Source: Lethocerus indicus (Eukaryota; Arthropoda; Insecta; Hemiptera; Belostomatidae). Taken from it: a stretch of DNA of 64,000 bases. Position 1 is the stretch's first letter. Every line of letters begins with the position of its first letter. Shown piece after piece: positions 57,801 to 64,000 of the stretch. Under the pieces are notes generated by a model. That model was given only the letters and a program-made list of their open reading frames with translations. It did no database searches and was not told the DNA's origin. The stretch spans positions 1 to 64,000 of the forward strand of contig JACDQD010000129.1 in the NCBI GenBank assembly GCA_019843655.1, given 5' to 3'. The position numbers and the translations under genes are program-made.

Positions 57801-57893
57801 ATTATTATTATTATTCTCTTATATCGGATTTTTTATATGTATATATATACTTTAAAAAATCCGATATAAGAGAATATTAATAATAATAATAAT
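57801..57893. repeat. Near-perfect long hairpin
   Basis: CTCTTATATCGGATTTTTTA is followed after a short AT loop by TAAAAAATCCGATATAAGAG, with flanking ATT and AAT runs that extend the pairing to roughly 35 bases. Confidence 0.85.
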
Positions 57894-57998
57894 AATATAT
57901 ATATATATATATATACTTTATTGTTGTCGACAGTCGTTGCTTTCAATTAGAAAATTGTTGACACTTTAACCATTTTCCGCAGATATTCTCCCTGTGTT

Positions 57999-58002
<4 letters not shown>

Positions 58003-58045
<43 letters not shown>
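58003..58045. repeat. (TA)n microsatellite
   Basis: About 20 TA units. Confidence 0.9.
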
Positions 58046-58049
<4 letters not shown>

Positions 58050-58660
58050 TTTATATTTTTATACATTAGATTTAATAATTTAAAATTATTAATATAGCAA
58101 CCAATTCCCCGGCTCTTACGTCCCTACATTTGTGCAATTTCTAAAAAAAATTCTAAATAAATGCTTATTTTTTTCACCCGACTTTACGAAAGAATTATTA
58201 ATTTCAATCTATCCGTAGTATTAAATTGGATAAATTAAATATAATAAAAGTAATAATGGCGGCTAATATGACACTACCGACAGTATATTATTTAGAACTT
58301 AATAGAGCCAACTTCCTTTTATTTGAGCGTAGGCCGAATAGATTATAAGCGCTATATTGGTAATAAAAAATAAAATAAATATTTCAACCCGACTTAATAA
58401 AATTTCAATTATATTTTTTCAAGTCCCAATTTCAAATTCCCTAATAACACAATAGCGTTAATACTATCTACCGTACAGTGAGATACATTTTCCGAAGTTT
58501 AAATAATTTTCAATATCCGATGGATGGTGGGGGTTCTTTCTAGGTGTCTCCAGTTTGATCTCCGATTACTCCAACAATTATTGAACATCAACTCTAATAG
58601 TGTATTTTCCAATTTAAACGTCGCATATGTTCTATAACGAGAATCGTGGGTTTGAAAATG
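58046..58660. other. AT-rich unique sequence, no gene seen
   Basis: No repeat family or exon recognised. Confidence 0.45.
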
Positions 58661-58669
58661 TGAATAATA

Positions 58670-58712
58670 ATTAAATAATTGCGGAATTCACCACAACAAG
58701 CGGCGATGTACA
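58670..58712 (+). mobile_element. Mariner-like end fragment
   Basis: ATAATTGCGGAATTCACC with CAAGCGGCGATGTACATA corresponds to the mariner remnants at 46,121 and 61,435. Confidence 0.45.
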
Positions 58713-59207
58713 TACTGAGTGGTCCAAAAATGTATCCACTGTTTAAAAGTCCATAACTTGCAAACTGCTTGACTGAGTTGTCTCATTTTTGGTAGTGTTG
58801 TAGTTTTTGTAGTTCCGGCAATTGCGCCATATTGCGTTGTTCTGTCAGATGAGAGGCGGCGGATAGTCAGTGTTCTGTTGTGTGTCAGTTGTACCTTGAG
58901 TAACGGGGCCGGCGCAAGGCTTAGAATTGGATGAAAGGAAGTCCAGTTTTGAATTGGTATTTTAAGTACGAAAACATTAACGAGGTTAAAAACGGCGATG
59001 GCGAAATGAATATCAAACAGAGCCAATATTCCAAATGAACACGTTGCAGTCAGTAGTTGGTGCTGCATCGTTTCTTCGATGCATCGCACTATGATATATC
59101 TTCAAGTTGGACTTTAAGCTACACTTTCACCAAAAATAAGACAACTCAGTCTCAATTAGTTTGCAAGTTATGGACTGTTAAACGGTGGATACATTTTTTT
59201 GGACCAC
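58713..59207 (+). mobile_element. Non-autonomous element with ~90-bp inverted ends
   Basis: Left end GAGTGGTCCAAAAATGTATC is inverted at the right as ATACATTTTTTTGGACCACT, and the similarity extends inward for about 90 bp (TAACTTGCAAACT and AGTTTGCAAGTTA; TTGTCTCATTTTTGG and ATAAGACAACTCAG). The interior has no recognisable transposase. TA lies at both edges, in keeping with a Tc1/mariner-type MITE. Confidence 0.7.
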
Positions 59208-61290
59208 TCTGTATATTAATAGGGGTACCCGAAAGTAATCGACATTTTGACTATGGAATTCATTTGAATCCACCTACAGCTATGATATATCTTCAAGTTG
59301 GACTTTAAGCTACACTTTCACCAAAAATAAGACAACTCAGTCTCAATTAGTTTGCAAGTTATCGGACTGTTAAACGGTGGATACATTTTTGGACCACTCT
59401 GTATATTAATAGGGGTACCCGAAAGTAATCGACATTTTGACTATGGAATTCATTTGAATCCACCTACAGCTATGATATATCTTCAAGTTGGACTTTAAGC
59501 TACACTTTCACCGAAAATGAGACACAACTCAGTCGATCAGTTTGCAAGTTATCGACTGTTAAACGGTGGATACATTTTTTTGGACCACTCTGTATATTAA
59601 TAGGGGTACCAGAAAGTAATCGACATTTTGACTATGGAATTCATTTGAATCCACCTACAGCTATGATATATCTTCAAGTTGGACTTTAAGCTACACTTTC
59701 ACCGAAAATGAGACACAACTCAGTCGATCAGTTTGCAAGTTATCGACTGTTAAACGGTGGATACATTTTTTTGGACCACTCTGTATATTAATAGGGGTAC
59801 CCGAAAGTAATCGACATTTTGACTATGGAATTCATTTGAATCCACCTACAGCTATGATATATCTTCAAGTTGGACTTTAAGCTACACTTTCACCAAAAAT
59901 AAGACAACTCAGTCTCAATTAGTTTGCAAGTTATGGACTGTTAAACGGTGGATACATTTTTTGGACCACTCTGTATATTAATAGGGGTACCCGAAAGTAA
60001 TCGACATTTTGACTATGGAATTCATTTGAATCCACCTACAGCTATGATATATCTTCAAGTTGGACTTTAAGCTACACTTTCACCAAAATAAGACAACTCA
60101 GTCTCAATTAGTTTGCAAGTTATCGACTGTTAAACGGTGGATACATTTTTGGACCACTCTGTATATTAATAGGGGTACCAGAAAGTAATCGACATTTTGA
60201 CTATGGAATTCATTTGAATCCACCTACAGCTATGATATATCTTCAAGTTGGACTTTAAGCTACACTTTCACCAAAATGAGACAACTCAGTCTCAATTAGT
60301 TTGCAAGTTATCGACTGTTAAACGGTGGATACATTTTTTTGGACCACTCTGTATATTAATAGGGGTACCAGAAAGTAATCGACATTTTGACTATGGAATT
60401 CATTTGAATCCACCTACAGCTATGATATATCTTCAAGTTGGACTTTAAGCTACACTTTCACCGAAAATGAGACAACTCAGTCAATTAGTTTGCAAGTTAT
60501 CGACTGTTAAACGGTGGATACATTTTTTTGGACCACTCTGTATATTAATAGGGGTACCAGAAAGTAATCGACATTTTGACTATGGAATTCATTTGAATCC
60601 ACCTACAGCTATGATATATCTTCAAGTTGGACTTTAAGCTACACTTTCACCAAAAATAAGACAACTCAGTCTCAATTAGTTTGCAAGTTATCGACTGTTA
60701 AACGGTGGATACATTTTTTTGGACCACTCTGTATATTAATAGGGGTACCAGAAAGTAATCGACATTTTGACTATGGAATTCATTTGAATCCACCTACAGC
60801 TATGATATATCTTCAAGTTGGACTTTAAGCTACACTTTCACCAAAAATAAGACAACTCAGTCTCAATTAGTTTGCAAGTTATCGGACTGTTAAACGGTGG
60901 ATACATTTTTGGACCACTCTGTATATTAATAGGGGTACCGAAAGTAATCGACATTTTGACTATGGAATTCATTTGAATCCACCTACAGCTATGATATATC
61001 TTCAAGTTGGACTTTAAGCTACACTTTCACCAAAAATGAGACACAACTCAGTCGATCAGTTTCCAAGTTATGGACTGTTAAACGGTGGATACATTTTTGG
61101 ACCACTCTGTATATTATTAGGGGTATCCGAAAGTAATCGACATTTTGACTATGGAATTCATTTGAATCCACCTACAGCTATGATATATCTTCAAGTTGGA
61201 CTTTAAGCTACACTTTCACCAAAATGAGACACAACTCAGTCGATCAGTTTCCAAGTTATGGACTGTTAAACGGTTTTGAACGGTTTTGGA
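59119..61290 (+). repeat. ~190-bp tandem array built from transposon ends
   Basis: About 11-12 copies; CTACACTTTCACC begins near 59,119, 59,310 and 59,500. Each monomer joins the right end of the element above (GGATACATTTTTTTGGACCA) to TATATTAATAGGGGTACC plus GAAAGTAATCGACATTTTG, which is a mariner-like left end. Copies differ by small indels. The 66- and 83-codon frames are repeat shadows. Confidence 0.9.
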
Positions 61291-61298
61291 CCACTCTG

Positions 61299-61323
61299 TA
61301 TATGTCAGCTTTCAGCTGACATA
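61299..61323. repeat. Perfect short hairpin
   Basis: ATATGTCAGCT, loop TTC, AGCTGACATAT. It ends the transposon-end array. Confidence 0.9.
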
Positions 61324-61424
61324 TCTACGCGTACAATCCACTGTCCCATTGTCTCTCTTCTAGGTTCCATCTGCGATAATCAACTCTCAATACTGCACGT
61401 CGACATTAACGTATAATAAATACG

Positions 61425-61560
61425 TACTGAGTAAGTAATTGCGGAATTCACCGACGACAAGGGCGTCGTACACTATTTTAAGTGCGTCAGTCACAACATC
61501 TACGCCACGGATAAACAGATCGGTCGATGTAATTTTATAACCGAATGTTTCAGACAATAA
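61425..61560 (+). mobile_element. Mariner 5' end remnant
   Basis: GAGTAAGTAATTGCGGAATT followed by ACAAGGGCGTCGTACA and CTACGCCACGGATAA matches 46,117-46,200. The transposase region is absent. Confidence 0.55.
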
Positions 61561-61727
61561 TAACGTTATCGGAGAATCTTATCTGTGCACTAAAAAGTGT
61601 GTACAACGCTGCTTGTTGTGCTGTGAATTCGGCAATTGCATTAGTTGCCGAACCCACTGTGTGTGTATATATATATATATGAAATTTTTTTGGGGGGCGA
61701 TAATTATGTCGTTTTTAACTGACCCGT

Positions 61728-61911
61728 TTTGTGGTCTGTGGCGAACGGTTGGAATATCGTAGAGATTTCTTCGTGTTTCCGTCTCCTCTCGCTGCTAGAC
61801 TGGGGTTTTCGGCCGTTCGCCATCTTCAGTAGCGCCCTGTGTCACTGTCACTTTTGGGGCACTTTGGATGTTTTTCCTGGGGGGCGCATCCTCACTGTGT
61901 CACTGTCACTG

Positions 61912-61972
<61 letters not shown>

Positions 61973-62140
61973 GTAAAAGTGCATCGGTGGGATATGTGAA
62001 TTTCTCTGTACAATTTTTGTGTACAAATGACACAGTGCAGTGAGGATGCCCCCAGGAAAAACATCCAAAAGTGACTGACACAGCGCTACTGAAGATGGCG
62101 AACGGCCGAAACCGGAGTCTGGCGAAAGACCAAACTGTTT
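61728..62140. mobile_element. Foldback-type element around (TA)n
   Basis: Left arm with GTTCGCCATCTTCAGTAGCG and TTTGGATGTTTTTCCTGGGG; right arm (62,028-62,140) is its inverse with CCAGGAAAAACATCCAAAAG and GCTACTGAAGATGGCGAACG. A run of about 26 TA units (61,914-61,965) and 60 bp separate the arms. No coding capacity. Confidence 0.75.
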
Positions 62141-62530
62141 TGGATAAAGCTTCATTATTACTATATACGTCGAGGATGTCGAGTCACAAATAAATAATAG
62201 CGAAATTCTACTCGTAATTGTACTAGAATTGTATAAATGACTCGTCGATAGAGTTGTTATGTCGGTATTCTGAAATTATTACCTCGAAATAACGATTTTT
62301 TAACGATCCAATTTATTATAAAATTTTTTTGATTGGGATAAATAGATTCATTACGGCCTCGGTCGGATGTAAATTAATTATCTGGAATCTGGGACGTTGT
62401 TAATTATTAATTAATTAATTAGGTCGAGGACAGTCGAGGGCGTAACGCCGAATTTCGCCAGACAGTGACTCACGATGCTACTGAAGACGGCCACCGAATT
62501 GGACACAGTAACGCCAAATCTACTAACATT

Positions 62531-62537
<7 letters not shown>
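62141..62537. other. Unique AT-rich sequence, no gene seen
   Basis: Contains a palindromic ATTAATTAATTAATT near 62,405 and a short foldback-like piece (GATGCTACTGAAGACGGCCA) at 62,475. Confidence 0.45.

Positions 62538-62587
<50 letters not shown>
62538..62587. repeat. (TA)n microsatellite
   Basis: About 24 TA units abutting the mariner-type terminal repeat. Confidence 0.9.
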
Positions 62588-62590
<3 letters not shown>

Positions 62591-63219
62591 TAGGGGACTG
62601 GAAAGTAATGTCGTTTTCTTACGCTAAATACAAACACATAAATATTTTTTAACGAGTCTTTATTTTTAATCAATAATGTATTCCCCAACATTGCCAATAA
62701 CCATTTTTTTTTGAGTAAATTTTCAAACCCCGATCGACAAAAATTAATCGGTTTTTCGGCAAAATATCCCAAGAGACGGACATTTTGGATATAATCCAAA
62801 TTTGCAAATGTTTTACCCGAAATTACCCGATTTGAAATTGGAAAACAGCCTTTTTCGGTAGGTTCCTGGTGTTTCTGTCTCCTCTCGCTGCCGGTTTGTC
62901 GTCTTTTGCTAGACCGGTTTTCGGCCGCTCGCCATCTTCAGTAGTCACTTTGGATGTTTTCCAGGGGCATCCTCTCACTGCCCACTGTGTCACTTGTGTG
63001 ACACAAACACTACAGTGTACAAGTGACGGTGACACAGTGGCCAGTGTAGAGGTTGGCCCAACTGACACAGGGCGCTACTGAAGACGGCGAGCGGCCGAAA
63101 CCCTCCGGTCTAGCGAGAGGAGACAGAAACACCACGAAATCTCTACGATATTCCAACCCCTCGCAGACCACAAAACAGGTATATTGAACCAATTTTTTGG
63201 CATTTCCGGTCCCCTAATT
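62588..63219. mobile_element. Tc1/mariner-type MITE with nested foldback element
   Basis: Left end TTAGGGGACTGGAAAGTAAT and right end ATTTCCGGTCCCCTAA are inverted repeats (one mismatch over the first 14 bases), bounded by TA. The ~630-bp interior holds no transposase; its right half is the nested foldback element. Confidence 0.7.
62856..63185. mobile_element. Foldback-type element, most complete copy
   Basis: Arm 1 contains GTTTCTGTCTCCTCTCGCTG, GGCCGCTCGCCATCTTCAGT; arm 2 is its inverse with GGCGCTACTGAAGACGGCGA, GCGAGAGGAGACAGAAACAC and extends to CGCAGACCACAAAACAGGTA. The centre is a smaller palindrome (GTGTCACTTGTGTGACAC). Confidence 0.75.
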
Positions 63220-63232
63220 TATATCTGTATAT

Positions 63233-63440
63233 ACAGAGTGGTCCAAAAATGTATCCACCGTTTAACAGTCAATAACTCTCAAACTAATTGACGGAGCTGT
63301 GTCTCATTTTGGTGAAAGTGTAGCTTAAAGTCAAACTTAAAGACTGTAGGTTTTCGAAATGGTCACCGTTATTAACATCCACACAGAAACGACGACTGGT
63401 CGTCCAGTTGAAACAACTGGACAGTAGAAGAAACGGATGC
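63233..63440 (-). mobile_element. Tc1/mariner-type element 3' end with transposase tail
   Basis: Terminal repeat CAGAGTGGTCCAAAAATGTA, the same as the element at 58,713. Read on the minus strand, the inner part gives RRFCVDVNNGDHFENL, like the CIxxNGGHFEHL ending common in Tc1/mariner transposases. Only the last ~35 residues remain. Confidence 0.5.
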
Positions 63441-63444
63441 GGGG

Positions 63445-63545
63445 AAAGAAACCAGCCGGGCTCAAATATCATGAATATTAACAAAGATAGTGAAATCATA
63501 CCGGACCGTCCGGGACTGGTGCGAAATTCGCAAATTATAATCTGT
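63445..63545 (+). repeat. Satellite A type II fragment
   Basis: GAAACCAGCCGGGCTCAAAT, then ATATCATGAATATTAAC and GACCGTCCGGGACTGGTGCG. A single broken monomer with a T-to-G change in the core. Confidence 0.85.
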
Positions 63546-63565
63546 CGCCTCGAACAAATCGCCAA

Positions 63566-63887
63566 GTGCACGATTTGACCAATTCCCTCTCGGCAGGGGC
63601 GGGCGTGTCGGACAAGGTCGAAAAGACAAAGAGGGAAATGACCGACAGAGAGGACGCGGAAACGGAAGGGAATTTGCTCGAAGGATGTGGTTTTCGGGAA
63701 GAACGCCTGCCGGTGCAGGAAAACGGATCGGCGCTATCCGGGGCCGTATCGGGTCGTACGGTTGTTAAAGAGAAACCGGGTACGACTGGAGAGGGCCGAC
63801 AACCCCGACAATTCGGGGAGCGCCCAATAAGGGGAACAGTCCGCCGACGGATTCCTGATCTCGATCGCCGAACATTGTAAATAGTTA
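63566..63887 (+). pseudogene. Retroelement integrase tail, second copy
   Basis: Near-identical to 8,588-8,907: reads HDLTNSLSAGAGVSDKVEKT to RRRIPDLDRRTL with a stop at 63,878. Differences seen include GSGF to GCGF and AQENGSAV to VQENGSAL. The homology begins at GCACGATTTGACC and fades after TAAATAGTTAGG. The integrase core is absent; the left border is joined to satellite A. Confidence 0.65.
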
Positions 63888-64000
63888 GGCAAAAATAAGA
63901 TTTTACGTTAATTTAAATTTATCTTTATTTTGTCGTTAATTTTTATTTTATTATTGTACGAGCATCGTTCCTGTGCTTAGAGTGGAGAAGACCGGCGACA
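63888..64000. other. Window end, weak similarity to retroelement 3' region
   Basis: GAGCATCGTTCCTG at 63,960 resembles GAGCAATGTTCCTG at 8,991, so the retroelement copy probably continues beyond the window. Confidence 0.3.

Overview
The window looks like a repeat-rich block of an arthropod nuclear genome, most likely an insect outside the Diptera. Supporting signs are a short interstitial (CCTAA)n tract (the insect telomere motif), remnants of mariner, hAT, Jockey-like LINE and Ty3/gypsy-like elements, and a two-exon gene copy matching mitochondrial ribosomal protein S12 (the insect tko gene). No operons, bacterial genes, rRNA or CRISPR arrays are visible. Most of the sequence is satellite DNA and dead mobile elements. 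Almost all short ORFs are frame shadows of tandem repeats.

Layout. 1-8,450: two satellites, A (~158 bp) and B (~104 bp), each in diverged subfamilies. 8,456-9,391: a broken retroelement integrase with a probable LTR. 9,600-15,120: exon-like segments of an unidentified gene on the + strand, with a 4.1-kb array of a 164-bp satellite (C1) between them; the terminal exon (14,773-14,856) is the best supported. 15,340-16,095: tRNA-derived SINE copies and a mariner-like end. 16,133-18,186: satellites A and B again. 18,187-36,613: four complete and one truncated copy of a ~4.1-kb composite tandem repeat. Each copy carries a truncated tRNA-Ser(CGA)-like sequence, and each complete copy ends in a variable run of satellite B.

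36,613-40,125: a rearranged junction followed by an AT-rich element family with a long inverted repeat. 40,325-41,376: twin CRE-like sites, a foldback-type arm and a LINE reverse-transcriptase tail. 41,385-45,680: satellite A fragments and a second 164-bp array (C2). 45,690-46,740: SINE plus mariner transposase remnant. 48,095-49,827: the mRpS12-like gene, with its intron filled by inverted repeats and its second exon carrying a stop codon, a frameshift and an in-frame loss. 50,353-58,660: AT-rich DNA with a candidate core promoter, a hAT transposase remnant, orphan exon candidates and a second copy of the AT-rich element. 58,711-61,290: a ~190-bp array built from transposon ends. 61,430-64,000: nested Tc1/mariner and foldback elements, then a second copy of the integrase tail.

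No intact protein-coding gene could be demonstrated end to end. The most unusual items are: the 164-bp satellite, whose monomer resembles an exon plus an intron and whose first array lies between exon-like sequences; the composite 4.1-kb repeat that embeds satellite B; satellite hairpins and a 17-bp core kept across diverged subfamilies; and the decayed mRpS12 copy. All identifications are by eye from remembered family patterns, without database searches.
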